Of a stretch of DNA of 64,000 nt, positions 52,801-62,164 are shown piece after piece; within the stretch, counting starts at the first letter, position 1; every line of letters begins with the position of its first letter. The DNA lies in the NCBI RefSeq assembly GCF_020171945.1, contig NZ_JAIVAP010000003.1, positions 1-64,000 on the forward strand, given 5' to 3'. The stretch is from Bacillus infantis. GTDB taxonomy: Bacteria; Bacillota; Bacilli; Bacillales; Cytobacillaceae. The notes beneath the pieces were generated by a model that ran no database searches, was not told the origin of the DNA, and saw only the letters and a program-made list of their open reading frames with translations. A program made the position numbers and the translations under genes.

Positions 52801-54667
52801 GATCCAAGAAAAATCTGCGTGTGAGCACAAGCCCTGCTATATAAAGCCCAAAAGCAAAATAGGCAGGGAAAAGATGATAAAAGGTGGTATAGCCGATATA
52901 AAAGTGGGTGAGAATGCCTGCCGCAAAGGCAGGAATCCCGCCGATGAGGAGCATCCTCCACACCCACTTCTCACCTTGCCGGAAGCCCCATAAGGCGGTC
53001 ATCAGCACCAGCAGGCCAACACTGAACAAAGCACTGCCAAAGCCGGCCCGGTCATGGGCGATCAGCGGGATGAGCCTTTCATTGAGATTGTTCATCTGTT
53101 CAGGGGTCATGCAGATATAGCCGATATCCGTCTGGACAAAAACACCGGTTGCACCAATGGCTGAAATGGAAATCCCGCCAACAACAAAAGAAAAACCAAG
53201 AATGACAAAACACAGCTGCCCCCAGAGGCTTTTCCGCCAGGCGGCTGTGTTTTTTCTATTGATGGAACAAGGCCTTTGATTGGCTCCCTTCAAGTTCCGG
53301 AGCCCCAATAAAAAGAACGGTAGCAGAATGAGCCAAAAAAGTCCGTGAAGCCAATCGAAATAGCCATACCCGATAAACAGCAAGATTCCGAGGAAACCAG
53401 TCACAGCGCCTGTATTGATGGCCTTCCGTGCCCAGTGGAGCCCGTGCCTGGCACCATGGCGGGCAAGCTCCATATAGAGAATCCCGCCCGAAATCATGGT
53501 TCCAGCGAGTGTCATCCGGTCGTGCAGCATAAATTTTAAGAGCAGCGGGTTCATCAGCAGAAGCTCTTCCCGGCTGATGCCAAGGAAATGTTCATCATAT
53601 GGAAGAATGACTGATGTCATGCTGAAAAAAAGGGCGATCAGCCCGCCGATCAGGATGAAAAGGCCAAACAGCCAATACAGCCTCCAGCCTTCAAATTCTC
53701 CCCTTCCTGCATCGGCTTCGAGGTCTGCGGCTGCTTCATTGATCCTCTTCGGAAGCCCGGGCCCTGAGGAAACATATCCTCCCGACAGCATAATCAAGTC
53801 TGCCCCTGCTGTAAATAATGAGATGGCATCCTCAGGCTCAAGGACTCCCCCGGAAACAATCGCAGGAAAGCCAGCCGGGCAGTCTTCCTTTATAGCCGAT
53901 AAACAATCCTTGAAGGCTTCTGGAGCGCTTAAGGGAAACGTCTGCCGGCCTCTTGAAAAAGAAGCCTCTTCATCTAATACAATCCCCTGAATCAGCCCTT
54001 CTTCTGCCAAAGCGGCAATCAGGCTCTGCTGCTTCCGGAAGGCAGTGGGGGAAGTGCCCAGGAGGACGGGTTTGCCTTTAAGAATACCGGAAATCTTTCT
54101 GTAGTATTCCTGCTTAAACCTGGATCCATCTTCAATAATCACAGCTGAAGCATATGGTCTAAGGTATGCAGCCAGCTCTGTGATTTCCGCTGCTGCCAAA
54201 TTTCCGCAGGCAGCATATGAATCTATTCTGATAAACAGCGGCAGATGGGAGTCCTGCATCTTTTCAAGCTTGGCGATCGTCCTGTCCACTCCGATTGACT
54301 CCAGCGGGACAGGGTAGGAAACCGATCCATCTTGATGCTTGAGAGCGGACCCGTTAGAAAGCTGCACTTCCATAGAAACAGGGCCGACCTCCAGGAATCC
54401 AAAGCCGAGTCTTGAAAAAGCCTTAGTTCCAGAGAGAAGGGGATCGATTTTCCCGCTTAACCCGACAGGCGACTGCAAGCGGAAACCAAGGAATGTCTTT
54501 TGGAGAGCTGCCGCCGGGGACATATGGCCAAGGAATTCAATGATGTGTCTGCCGCCGGGAAACGATGCAATTCCGTTCATCCCTTTATGGATAAATTCCC
54601 GGCCCGCTCTGCCCGGCAGCCTTCCCAGAATCGGTTTGAATATTGGATGATACGACCAGTCAGGCAT
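52787..54667 (-). CDS. dihydroorotate dehydrogenase-like domain fused to a duplicated membrane domain
   Basis: A 626-residue protein. Residues 1-325 resemble class 2 dihydroorotate dehydrogenase: KPILGRLPG, PVGLSGKID, GFGFLEVGPVS, IVSGGVLEPEDAI, and the phosphate-binding end GADLIMLSGGYVSSGP. The usual substrate-binding and catalytic residues are hard to place, so FMN binding is likelier than pyrimidine synthesis. Residues 330-626 form about eight membrane helices in two similar halves, each with a HDR motif (LHDRMTLAG and AHDRAGFGS). GGAGG lies eight bases before ATG 54667. Divergent from a two-component system. Confidence 0.8.
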   Translation of the reverse strand: MPDWSYHPIFKPILGRLPGRAGREFIHKGMNGIASFPGGRHIIEFLGHMSPAAALQKTFLGFRLQSPVGLSGKIDPLLSGTKAFSRLGFGFLEVGPVSMEVQLSNGSALKHQDGSVSYPVPLESIGVDRTIAKLEKMQDSHLPLFIRIDSYAACGNLAAAEITELAAYLRPYASAVIIEDGSRFKQEYYRKISGILKGKPVLLGTSPTAFRKQQSLIAALAEEGLIQGIVLDEEASFSRGRQTFPLSAPEAFKDCLSAIKEDCPAGFPAIVSGGVLEPEDAISLFTAGADLIMLSGGYVSSGPGLPKRINEAAADLEADAGRGEFEGWRLYWLFGLFILIGGLIALFFSMTSVILPYDEHFLGISREELLLMNPLLLKFMLHDRMTLAGTMISGGILYMELARHGARHGLHWARKAINTGAVTGFLGILLFIGYGYFDWLHGLFWLILLPFFLLGLRNLKGANQRPCSINRKNTAAWRKSLWGQLCFVILGFSFVVGGISISAIGATGVFVQTDIGYICMTPEQMNNLNERLIPLIAHDRAGFGSALFSVGLLVLMTALWGFRQGEKWVWRMLLIGGIPAFAAGILTHFYIGYTTFYHLFPAYFAFGLYIAGLVLTRRFFLDQAAD

Positions 54668-54850
54668 CATCAGCACCTCCCCTGATTATTTTCTAACCCA
54701 AGTGTACTGGAAAACTGCCAATCTAACCATAAGGCGTCAAGAAGGAATCTGGCATTTTTTTCTGAAAAGCTAAATGAAAATATTTTCCAAAAGGGAAACC
54801 CGTTGTAAAATAAAATCATGAATCCAATTTGAATGTGCGAGGTCGCTAGA

Positions 54851-55558
54851 ATGATAGAAGGAAAAATCTTGGTTGTCGAGGATGAATTGCCGATCCGGAA
54901 GCTTATTTCATTTAATCTTGAAAGATCCAACTTCGAGGTGCTTGAAGCAGGGGATGGGAAAACGGCTTTGCAGCTTGCGGAGGATAAAGGCCCTTCGCTC
55001 GTGGTGCTGGATGTGATGCTGCCTGATATGGATGGTTTTGAAATATGTGCTAGTCTCAGGGAGCGGCATCCGGATCTTCCCATCATTATCTTGTCTGCAA
55101 GAGGACAGGATATGGACAAAATCATGGGTCTTGAAATCGGGGCGGATGACTATATTGTCAAGCCCTTCAACCCGCTTGAACTTGCCGCGAGGATCCGCTC
55201 TGTTCTGAGGCGGACATCAAGGAGTTCTTCCCCGGGCCGGCCTGCAGCCTTAGAGCTCGGCCCTTACCTGCTTGAAGTCAAAACCCGGCGCCTGTATAAA
55301 TCGGGGAGGCTTGTGAAATTGACGGCAAGGGAATTCCAGCTGATGAAGTTTTTCCTGCAAAAGCGGAACGAGCCGGTCACAAGGGATGAGCTGCTAGATG
55401 AAGTGTGGGGATTGAATTATTTCGGTGATCCGAAAACAGTGGATGTCCATATCAGGAGGCTGCGGGAAAAAATTGAAGATGAGCCATCGAGCCCTTTGTT
55501 CCTGAAAACAGTTTGGGGGTATGGATACTGCTTTCAGGAAAGCGGGCAAAAGTCATGA
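54851..55558 (+). CDS. OmpR/PhoB-family response regulator
   Basis: A 235-residue regulator: receiver with Asp54 (VLDVMLPDMDG) and Lys near residue 103 (IVKPFNP), then a winged-helix DNA-binding domain (KLTAREFQLMKFFLQ, VDVHIRRLREKIE, TVWGYGYCF). Overlaps its kinase gene by four bases. First gene of a kinase-lipoprotein operon. It may also control the divergent fusion gene. Confidence 0.94.
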   Translation: MIEGKILVVEDELPIRKLISFNLERSNFEVLEAGDGKTALQLAEDKGPSLVVLDVMLPDMDGFEICASLRERHPDLPIIILSARGQDMDKIMGLEIGADDYIVKPFNPLELAARIRSVLRRTSRSSSPGRPAALELGPYLLEVKTRRLYKSGRLVKLTAREFQLMKFFLQKRNEPVTRDELLDEVWGLNYFGDPKTVDVHIRRLREKIEDEPSSPLFLKTVWGYGYCFQESGQKS

Positions 55559-56928
55559 AGAATGGAATCAAAAAACGGCTTGCAGGAAGCTATCTTGTGA
55601 TGATCATCATTACAGTGGCCCTTTTCGAGGCAGTCATCCTGTCCGCCCTGCGGCTTTATTATATGGGCGGAGTCAAGCAGGCGCTCAGGGATCAGGGAAG
55701 CATGTTCTCCGTCTATTATGAGCAATACTTCCAAACAAGGCCGCTTAAGGACAGTGCAGATCAGCTTCTGCAGCAATATAACTTCCTCCTTGATGCAAAG
55801 GTGCAGATCGTTGGCAGGGATGGAGCTCTGCTTTCAGGGAACAGCCTGTCGGAAGGCGTGAGTCTGAAGGGTTTTCAGGATATAGAATCGGCCCTTTCCG
55901 GTACGACAGGCTATTGGACGGGGACAGTAGCTGGTGAAAAGCTTCTCTCTGTCGCCAGGCCGATCCTCGTTTCTGGAGAGCCGGTCGGTGCCATCAGGCT
56001 GACAACCTCACTCGAACAGCTCAATGATGTCTTCCTGCAAAATGCATCTGCGCTGATCCTGATTGGAGCCGCCGTCATTCTGATTGCCGGGATTATAAGC
56101 TATTTCCTGGCGAATACAATCGTCAAGCCTGTAAGCCGTATCACAGAGGCTGCAGAAATAATGGCATCCGGAAAGTTTTCAGCCAGGATCAGGAAAGAGC
56201 GCGATGATGAAATTGGCCTGCTTGCCGATACATTGAATTATATGGCGGAGGAGGTCGAAAAGCATGAGAAGCTGAAGAATGAGTTTATCGCTTCTGTTTC
56301 CCATGAGCTGAGGACTCCGTTGACCTCTGTCAAAGGATGGGCCCTTACACTCCGAAGCATGACGGATGAAAAAGTGTTCACCGAAGGGCTTGACATCATT
56401 ACAGACGAAAGTGAAAGGCTCAGCCATCTCCTCGGCGAACTGCTAGATCTTTCAAGCCTTTCATCAGGGAAGGCTGGCTTTGCCTTTGAGCGTATCCTGC
56501 TGCAGAAATTGGTCCATCAGACGGTCAATCAGCTTAGACCGCGGGCGAACCGGCAGAATATCCGTTTATCCAGTGAAATAACGGAAGAACCACTTTTTTT
56601 AAACGCAGACAGAGATCGGCTGAAGCAGATGCTGCTGAATGTCCTGGACAACAGCCTGAAGTTCACACCTGCCGAAGGCGCCATATCAGTCGCCCTGAAG
56701 CGGAAGGAAAAGGAAGCCGTCATCATCATCAGTGATACAGGGGCAGGGATTGATGCCGATGAGCTGGAAGCAGTGAAGAAAAAGTTTTATAAAGGAAAAA
56801 TGCATGGAGCAGGAACCGGCCTCGGACTTGCAATCTGCCAGGAAATCATTGCAGCCCATCAAGGGCATTTTGAGCTGGCCAGTGAAAAAGGAAAGGGAAC
56901 CGCCGCGTATATCAGGCTGCCTTTATAA
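55555..56928 (+). CDS. sensor histidine kinase of the OmpR-type pair
   Basis: A 457-residue membrane kinase. Two helices (about 13-33 and 160-182) flank a 125-residue extracellular sensor. HAMP follows (TIVKPVSRITEAAEIMASGKF), HisKA with His250 in SHELRTPLTS and an ATPase domain (LLNVLDNSLKFTP, DTGAGID, GTGLGLAI). ATG 55555 overlaps the regulator stop. Signal unknown. Confidence 0.94.
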   Translation: MKNGIKKRLAGSYLVMIIITVALFEAVILSALRLYYMGGVKQALRDQGSMFSVYYEQYFQTRPLKDSADQLLQQYNFLLDAKVQIVGRDGALLSGNSLSEGVSLKGFQDIESALSGTTGYWTGTVAGEKLLSVARPILVSGEPVGAIRLTTSLEQLNDVFLQNASALILIGAAVILIAGIISYFLANTIVKPVSRITEAAEIMASGKFSARIRKERDDEIGLLADTLNYMAEEVEKHEKLKNEFIASVSHELRTPLTSVKGWALTLRSMTDEKVFTEGLDIITDESERLSHLLGELLDLSSLSSGKAGFAFERILLQKLVHQTVNQLRPRANRQNIRLSSEITEEPLFLNADRDRLKQMLLNVLDNSLKFTPAEGAISVALKRKEKEAVIIISDTGAGIDADELEAVKKKFYKGKMHGAGTGLGLAICQEIIAAHQGHFELASEKGKGTAAYIRLPL

Positions 56929-56967
56929 CGATGGAAGAATGTTGTTTCTTCCCGAGTGGAGGGGAAA

Positions 56968-58668
56968 ATGAAAGAACTCAAACATATAGCAATACTGCTG
57001 GGCTGTTTGCTGCTTGGAGGCTGCACATTCCTTCCTGAGCCGGTCAGCCTTATACAGGCGCCAAGGCCCCCGGCAGGAAAGATTGAGGAAAAAGAGAACT
57101 TGGAGCCTGTCGCGAAGCGGTTCCTGCCTGCAGATGCGATCCTGGCGGTTCCTGACAGGCCGGTTGGAGGAGACAGCATACTGGAAGCGGATTTTGATGG
57201 AGATGGGTCACTGGAAGCGGCAGCTTTCTACAAGCTTAAAGGAGAGCCCGGAAAACCAGGGGCTCTTGTCCTTAAAAAATCCGGAAAGGAATGGACTTTG
57301 CTGGAGGATATAAAAGGGATTGGATTTGATGTTGGCTGGGGTGCGGCCGCAGACATGACAGGGGATGGAGCGGATGAACTTTTGCTGGGCTGGAGCATCG
57401 GCGCTTCAGCAGGAAGCACCCTCAATATTTTTTCGTTTGCTGAAGGCTCCCTGAAAAAGATTGGCCAGGAAAACTATCACGAACTGGTACTGGTCCGCCC
57501 TGAAGAAGGATCTTTCTATTCATTGGCCATCTGGGCACGCGATTTCGCTGACGTGTACCGGGTTGATATGCTGTCATGGGACGGCAGCCGCTTTGTATCC
57601 GATGAAAAGCTGTATCCAGCATATTTCCCTAAAGTCTCTCAGTATTATAAAGCAAGGACAGCAGAAGTCCCGGATGCAGCGATGTACTGGTATTTCCTGG
57701 CTGAAGCACAGGTAAAGGAAGGGAAGCCCGAGGAAGCGATCACCTCAATTGAAAAGGGCATGAGCCTTAATATGATCATGCCGGATTATGGGAAGTTTTC
57801 AGAGCTGAAAGATGAAATATCAGCCATGCTCGAAGACAGGAAAGGCCTGGATGCAGCTTTATATATTCCCGAACCTGACCTGACCTTGGCTATCCCGATT
57901 GAATTGTATCCTTATTTGGCTGTGGAGGGATCTCCCGGAACAAGCAATGAATACAGATTCTCTGCAAGCATCAAGCCGGAGGGGGAGGAAAGAGGGGAGC
58001 TGTTTGATATTGTGATTTATCCTAAAGATGCGGGAGAACCCCTTAATGATAAAGATTTGCTGAAGCTTTTTGAGGATGACCGTTTTAACTATATGGTCAA
58101 AAAAGGGTGGAAGAACCCCTATCCCCCAGACAGTCCTGCATTTGATCTTTACAGCTTGGCAGTAACTAAAAAGGATGAAATAATCTCCAGCCTGAAGAGG
58201 GGTTCTCCTGTACAGAAGCTCGAAAACCTGGAGGAAGAAATGCTGGGTGCCAAAATCAATGAAGCGGCACAAAAGCGCTGGTATGTTCAGAGCGGCGGGA
58301 ATATAGAAGAAATGGAAACTCTTACGATCAATGAATCGGACTATCGCTTTATGGGAACGGATCTTGATACAGAATCAAAGCTGATTCAGTATTTTTCATC
58401 TTCTTTTACAAACGAAGCCATTTCAGCTTATGTCACTCATTCAGGCATCAGGGCCCATAATGGAAGGCTTGTGCAGCCTAATGCAGATGGAGGGTCCATC
58501 ATGGGCTATAAGCATGTGCAAATTCTTCAGATGAAGGATGCCGGTGAAGTGAAGGAGTTTGATTTAAAGGCGCCGCTTGGTGATACACTTTTATACGAAA
58601 CTTTTCATATTGAATTTGAAAAAACAAAGGCCGGCTGGAAAATTTCCTCCATGCCGGGAAGCTTTTAA
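56968..58668 (+). CDS. FG-GAP/VCBS-like lipoprotein
   Basis: A 566-residue lipoprotein with lipobox LLGGC (Cys19). Calcium-loop type repeats ADFDGDGSLEAAAF (near residue 63) and ADMTGDGADELLLGW (near 120) mark an FG-GAP beta-propeller-like domain. A short helical repeat (WYFLAEAQVKEGKPEEAITS) recalls TPR. The C-terminal 270 residues are unassigned. ATG 56968 follows GTGGAGGGG. It is third in the operon after a two-component pair and may act as its sensor partner or target. Confidence 0.83.
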   Translation: MKELKHIAILLGCLLLGGCTFLPEPVSLIQAPRPPAGKIEEKENLEPVAKRFLPADAILAVPDRPVGGDSILEADFDGDGSLEAAAFYKLKGEPGKPGALVLKKSGKEWTLLEDIKGIGFDVGWGAAADMTGDGADELLLGWSIGASAGSTLNIFSFAEGSLKKIGQENYHELVLVRPEEGSFYSLAIWARDFADVYRVDMLSWDGSRFVSDEKLYPAYFPKVSQYYKARTAEVPDAAMYWYFLAEAQVKEGKPEEAITSIEKGMSLNMIMPDYGKFSELKDEISAMLEDRKGLDAALYIPEPDLTLAIPIELYPYLAVEGSPGTSNEYRFSASIKPEGEERGELFDIVIYPKDAGEPLNDKDLLKLFEDDRFNYMVKKGWKNPYPPDSPAFDLYSLAVTKKDEIISSLKRGSPVQKLENLEEEMLGAKINEAAQKRWYVQSGGNIEEMETLTINESDYRFMGTDLDTESKLIQYFSSSFTNEAISAYVTHSGIRAHNGRLVQPNADGGSIMGYKHVQILQMKDAGEVKEFDLKAPLGDTLLYETFHIEFEKTKAGWKISSMPGSF

Positions 58669-58675
58669 TACCTGA

Positions 58676-58717
58676 ACCATCCCCTGCGGCCTGATTCTGC
58701 AGGGGATGGTCATTTTT
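58676..58717. terminator. bidirectional terminator
   Basis: ACCATCCCCTGC pairs with GCAGGGGATGGT around an 11-base loop; TTTTTG follows on the plus strand. It also lies right after the 34-aa gene on the minus strand. Confidence 0.88.
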
Positions 58718-58730
58718 GTTATGATGCTCA

Positions 58731-58835
58731 TTATTTTTCATGATCCTTGCTGCTGCCTTTTCTCAGGCTTAAGCTATAGGCAGCAGCTGATACTATTGCA
58801 GTGCATAGAAACAGCAGGCATAAAATCCCTGTCAT
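58731..58835 (-). CDS. 34-residue single-pass membrane peptide
   Basis: ATG follows GGAAGGAGGGCACC, a near-perfect ribosome site. The product starts MTGILCLLFLCTAIVSAAAY and ends in the basic tail SLRKGSSKDHEK, so one helix with a charged C-terminus. A terminator follows. Not recognised. It lies between the FG-GAP lipoprotein gene and the LacI gene. Confidence 0.7.
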   Translation of the reverse strand: MTGILCLLFLCTAIVSAAAYSLSLRKGSSKDHEK

Positions 58836-58953
58836 CGGTGCCCTCCTTCCTAAGTTTCTTAAACCCTATGAGGAGCATAAAGTATGAAATGCGTTCCAGG
58901 GCAAGTAAAAATGCCGCAGATGATATAATGCTTATAAGCAAGGAGGTCAGGGG

Positions 58954-59925
58954 ATGGCGAATATCAGAGAAATTGCCAAACTGGCAAACGTGTCTGTTTC
59001 AACAGTTTCCAGGGTGCTGAATAAGCATCCTTATGTGGCAGAAGAAAAGCGGATGGCCGTCATGAAGGCCGTTGAAAAACTCGATTATATCCAGAATATC
59101 AATGCAGTCCATCTGTCAAAAGGGAAGACCAGGACGGTAGGGGTTATGCTGCCATATGTGAATCACCCTTATTTTTCTTCCCTGCTGGAAGGAATCGGAG
59201 AGGAAGCTTTGAAGCATGATTACGGGCTTCATCTTTTTCAGACTGCCTATGATCCGGATAAAGAGATAGAGGCACTGGCGAAGATGAAAATGAGGATGGT
59301 TGATGGGATGATCATCCTTTCCCGGAAAAGCAGCTGGAGCAAAATGGAGGAGTACTGTCTCAGTATGCCTGCAGTCATTTGTGAAAAGCTGGACCATCCT
59401 TCTGTCAGTGCTGTCTATATCGACCATTATAAAGCGTTTCGCCAGGGGCTCGATCATCTGCTGTCTAAAGGGTATAGGAGAATCGGCTATTGCATTGCCA
59501 GGAGGACCGGTACAAACAGCATGCTCCGTTATCAGGCATTCTGTGAAGGATTGGCAGAACAGAATATCGCCGTTACAGAAGATTGGATTTTTGACAGATG
59601 CCTGGGCATTGAGGACGGCGAAAGGGTGGCCAGGCAGCTTTATGGGATGGCAGAGAGGCCGGACGCGCTGCTTGTCAGCAGCGATCAGGTGGCAGCAGGC
59701 TTCGTTGCGGAATGGAGCAAGCTGGGGCTCAGCATACCAGGTGATCTGGCTGTTTTAAGCTTTGATAATCATCCGATTTCCAGGGCATTGCAGATCTCAA
59801 CGATGGATCTGCCTGTATACGAAATGGGCAAAACGGCTTTCAGGCTGTTTCTTGAAAGGCTTTCAAGCGGACAGGTAAAACAGATGGAGGCAAAAGCAGC
59901 CCTGATTGAAAGGAAAACCGTCTGA
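58954..59925 (+). CDS. LacI-family transcriptional regulator
   Basis: A 323-residue regulator. N-terminal helix-turn-helix and hinge: IREIAKLANVSVSTVSRVLN. The sugar-binding domain has GVMLPYVNHPYFSSLLEGI and LSFDNHPISRALQISTMDLP. ATG follows CAAGGAGGTCAGG. Target unknown; the nearest sugar genes are the gluconate locus downstream. Confidence 0.92.
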   Translation: MANIREIAKLANVSVSTVSRVLNKHPYVAEEKRMAVMKAVEKLDYIQNINAVHLSKGKTRTVGVMLPYVNHPYFSSLLEGIGEEALKHDYGLHLFQTAYDPDKEIEALAKMKMRMVDGMIILSRKSSWSKMEEYCLSMPAVICEKLDHPSVSAVYIDHYKAFRQGLDHLLSKGYRRIGYCIARRTGTNSMLRYQAFCEGLAEQNIAVTEDWIFDRCLGIEDGERVARQLYGMAERPDALLVSSDQVAAGFVAEWSKLGLSIPGDLAVLSFDNHPISRALQISTMDLPVYEMGKTAFRLFLERLSSGQVKQMEAKAALIERKTV

Positions 59926-60070
59926 AGGGTAATATACCGCCAGAGGATAAAAAAGAAAAAATGGCATCTCACCTGGAGCGGGCTGTACATAAAGTAGATC
60001 TGAAAAGGGCCGTAAAATAATTCAGCAGAAATAGGGCATGAATAAGGTAATTGGGCAGAGGTTGTAGTGA

Positions 60071-60098
60071 TTGATTTTTGGAGATAAAATGTTATAGT
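60071..60098 (+). promoter_or_regulatory. sigma-A promoter of the 6-phosphogluconate dehydrogenase gene
   Basis: TTGATT (60071-60076) and TATAGT (60093-60098), spacer 16 bases, 50 bases before the start codon. Confidence 0.65.
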
Positions 60099-60147
60099 TG
60101 AAAAGGATTTTAATCAAAGGCTTATGCTGTACATAGGAGGAAAAAAC

Positions 60148-61050
60148 GTGAAGCTAGGTATAATCGGACTGGGCAAAATGGGATATAATCTTGCCCTTAA
60201 TATGAGAGACAAAGGCCATGAAGTGGTGGCTAATGATGTAAATACAGACGCAATGGAAAAGATTTCGGCAGAAGGTGTCGAGACGGCAGCTACGATTGAA
60301 GAGCTTGCAGCAAAGCTCCCTTCTCCTAAGGTTATCTGGATGATGGTGCCTGCCGGAGACATCACTGAAAAGGTTTTGAGCAGTGCAGCAGCTGTGCTGA
60401 CAGAAGGAGACATCATCATCGACGGCGGAAACTCCAACTACAAGGAAACACTGCGCCGCGGGGATGAGCTCGCAGAGAAGGGCATTCATTATATCGACTG
60501 CGGAACAAGCGGCGGCCAGGAAGGTGCACGCCATGGCGTCTGCACGATGATCGGCGGCGACAAAGAAGCTTTCAGCCAAGTTGAGCAGCTGTTTGCCGAT
60601 ATCTCTGTTCCGAACGGATATCTATACGCTGGAAAGCGCGGCAGCGGCCACTTCCTGAAAATGGTCCACAACGGCATTGAATACGGAATGATGCAAGCTT
60701 TTGCAGAAGGCTTTGAAATTCTTGAAAAAAGCAATTTCGACTATGATTACAAAGAAGTATCACGTGTATGGAATAATGGTTCTGTTATCCGTTCATGGCT
60801 GTCTGAGCTTCTGGAAAATGCGTTCAGCAAAGATCCTAAGCTTGAAGGCATCAGAGGTGTCATGAATTCTTCGGGTGAAGGCAAATGGACAGTTGAGGCC
60901 GCACTTGACTTCCAGGCGTCTGCTCCGGTTATTGCGATGTCCCAGTTCATGCGCTACCGTTCGCTTGAGGACGATACATTCCACGGCAAGGTAGTGGCAG
61001 CACTCAGGAACGAGTTTGGCGGCCATGCGGTCGTGAAAAGCGGCGAATAA
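60148..61050 (+). CDS. 6-phosphogluconate dehydrogenase, decarboxylating, short form (Gnd/YqeC-like)
   Basis: A 300-residue enzyme converting 6-phosphogluconate to ribulose 5-phosphate and CO2. Rossmann motif LGIIGLGKMGYNLALNM, IDGGNSNYK, CGTSGGQEGARHG and HFLKMVHNGIEYGMMQ (catalytic Lys). It is the short type of about 300 residues, often NAD-dependent, rather than the 470-residue form. GTG 60148 follows TAGGAGGAAAA. The neighbouring gluconate genes supply its substrate. Confidence 0.93.
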   Translation: MKLGIIGLGKMGYNLALNMRDKGHEVVANDVNTDAMEKISAEGVETAATIEELAAKLPSPKVIWMMVPAGDITEKVLSSAAAVLTEGDIIIDGGNSNYKETLRRGDELAEKGIHYIDCGTSGGQEGARHGVCTMIGGDKEAFSQVEQLFADISVPNGYLYAGKRGSGHFLKMVHNGIEYGMMQAFAEGFEILEKSNFDYDYKEVSRVWNNGSVIRSWLSELLENAFSKDPKLEGIRGVMNSSGEGKWTVEAALDFQASAPVIAMSQFMRYRSLEDDTFHGKVVAALRNEFGGHAVVKSGE

Positions 61051-61058
61051 TAAAAAAT

Positions 61059-61130
61059 GATCCTGCCTAAGCAGGATCTGAAGACTGCAGATAAATTCAA
61101 TGAAAATTGAATGTCTGCAGTCTTTTTTTT
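61059..61130 (+). terminator. double terminator of the dehydrogenase gene
   Basis: A first hairpin GATCCTGC/GCAGGATC (61059-61078) is followed by a second, AGACTGCAGA/TCTGCAGTCT with an inner ATTCAAT/ATTGAAT stem, ending in nine T residues. Confidence 0.92.
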
Positions 61131-61160
61131 TGCAGGAATAAAACGTTTTCAGTTTTCGGG

Positions 61161-62009
61161 TTAAATCCGTTTTGAAGAGATGGCATTTCTCATTTTCTGA
61201 AGAGCCTGCTTTCCTTCATCTTTGCGGGCGATCATGACGTTTACGTATAAGGCATCAATGATGCTCAGCTGGGCAATGCGGGATGACAGGGCCTCTGAGC
61301 GGTAGTCTGTTTCTTCTGCAACCGTGTAAAGGGCGATGTCGGCCTGCTGTGTCAGCGGTGTTTTGGCAAAGTTGGTGATGCTGATGGTCCTGGCGCCGTT
61401 TTCCCTGGCCACCTTCAGCACACCGATCATATCCTTCGTTGCCCCTGAATGGGAAATGAACACGGCTGTATCTTTATCGGACAGCTGGGAAGCTGACATG
61501 AGCTGCAAATGGGAATCACTGTTGGCATGGACGGTGATTCCGGTTCGGATGAACTTGTGGTAGGCATCCTGTGCAATGATCCCTGAGCCCCCGCTTCCGA
61601 AAAACTCAACCTTTTCCGCCTGCAGGATTGCTTCCACAGCCATTTCAAAAGCTCCTCCCCGTATAAGTTTCAGGGTATCCTCTAATGTATTGATATTCGA
61701 CCGGAAGACTTTTTCCGAGACCGTAAGAATGTCATCCTCCTCCTGGATTGTTTCATGAATATCCTTTATGGGTGCGACAATTTCAGAGGCAAGAGCTATT
61801 TTCAGCGCCTGATAGCCTTTGAAGCCAATCCTTTTGCAGAAGCGGAAAACAGTCGAATCTGCAATCCCTAAATCATCTGCCAGCTGATTGATGGAGCTAT
61901 GGACAATTTTTTCGGGGTTGTCCAAAATATAGTCAGCGATCCTTTTTTCTTTATCACTGAATTTTGAATAATGGGTTTTAATGCGGGCAAAGCAATAAAG
62001 AGTTTCCAT
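61161..62009 (-). CDS. RpiR/MurR-family transcriptional regulator
   Basis: A 282-residue regulator: N-terminal HTH_6 domain (IADYILDNPEKIVHSSINQL, TVFRFCKRIGFKGYQALK) and C-terminal SIS sugar-phosphate domain (VEFFGSGGSGIIAQDAYHKF, DTAVFISHSGATKDMIGVL). ATG 62009 has GGGAG seven bases upstream. Divergent from gntP, so it probably senses gluconate 6-phosphate and controls the locus, in place of the GntR of B. subtilis. Confidence 0.92.
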   Translation of the reverse strand: METLYCFARIKTHYSKFSDKEKRIADYILDNPEKIVHSSINQLADDLGIADSTVFRFCKRIGFKGYQALKIALASEIVAPIKDIHETIQEEDDILTVSEKVFRSNINTLEDTLKLIRGGAFEMAVEAILQAEKVEFFGSGGSGIIAQDAYHKFIRTGITVHANSDSHLQLMSASQLSDKDTAVFISHSGATKDMIGVLKVARENGARTISITNFAKTPLTQQADIALYTVAEETDYRSEALSSRIAQLSIIDALYVNVMIARKDEGKQALQKMRNAISSKRI

Positions 62010-62049
62010 TGATGCACTCCCTATCATTTTTTTCTATAGTCCTATTATA

Positions 62050-62164
62050 AAAGAAAAAAATTTCTTTGAAAACGGTTGCAATTAGAAAAATATTTTATAT
62101 AATAAAAATATAAGCCGGAAGAAATTTTTTCTTTTATTGATAGTTAAAGAAGAAAATTATTTCT
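62050..62164. promoter_or_regulatory. three GAAA-N-TTTC palindromes, candidate RpiR operators
   Basis: AAAGAAA-AAAA-TTTCTTT (62050-62067), AAGAAA-TTT-TTTCTT (62119-62133) and AGAAA-ATTA-TTTCT (62151-62164) lie between the divergent rpiR-type gene and gntP. RpiR-family proteins often bind such AT-rich palindromes, so these are likely sites. The region is very AT-rich, which raises the chance rate. Confidence 0.5.
62067..62080 (+). promoter_or_regulatory. cre-like site in the gluconate control region
   Basis: TGAAAACGGTTGCA fits 13 of 14 positions of the cre consensus. A weaker match (TGTAAGCGTTTAAT, 12 of 14) lies at 62193, just before the gntP ribosome site. Catabolite repression of gluconate uptake is known in B. 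subtilis. Confidence 0.55.
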
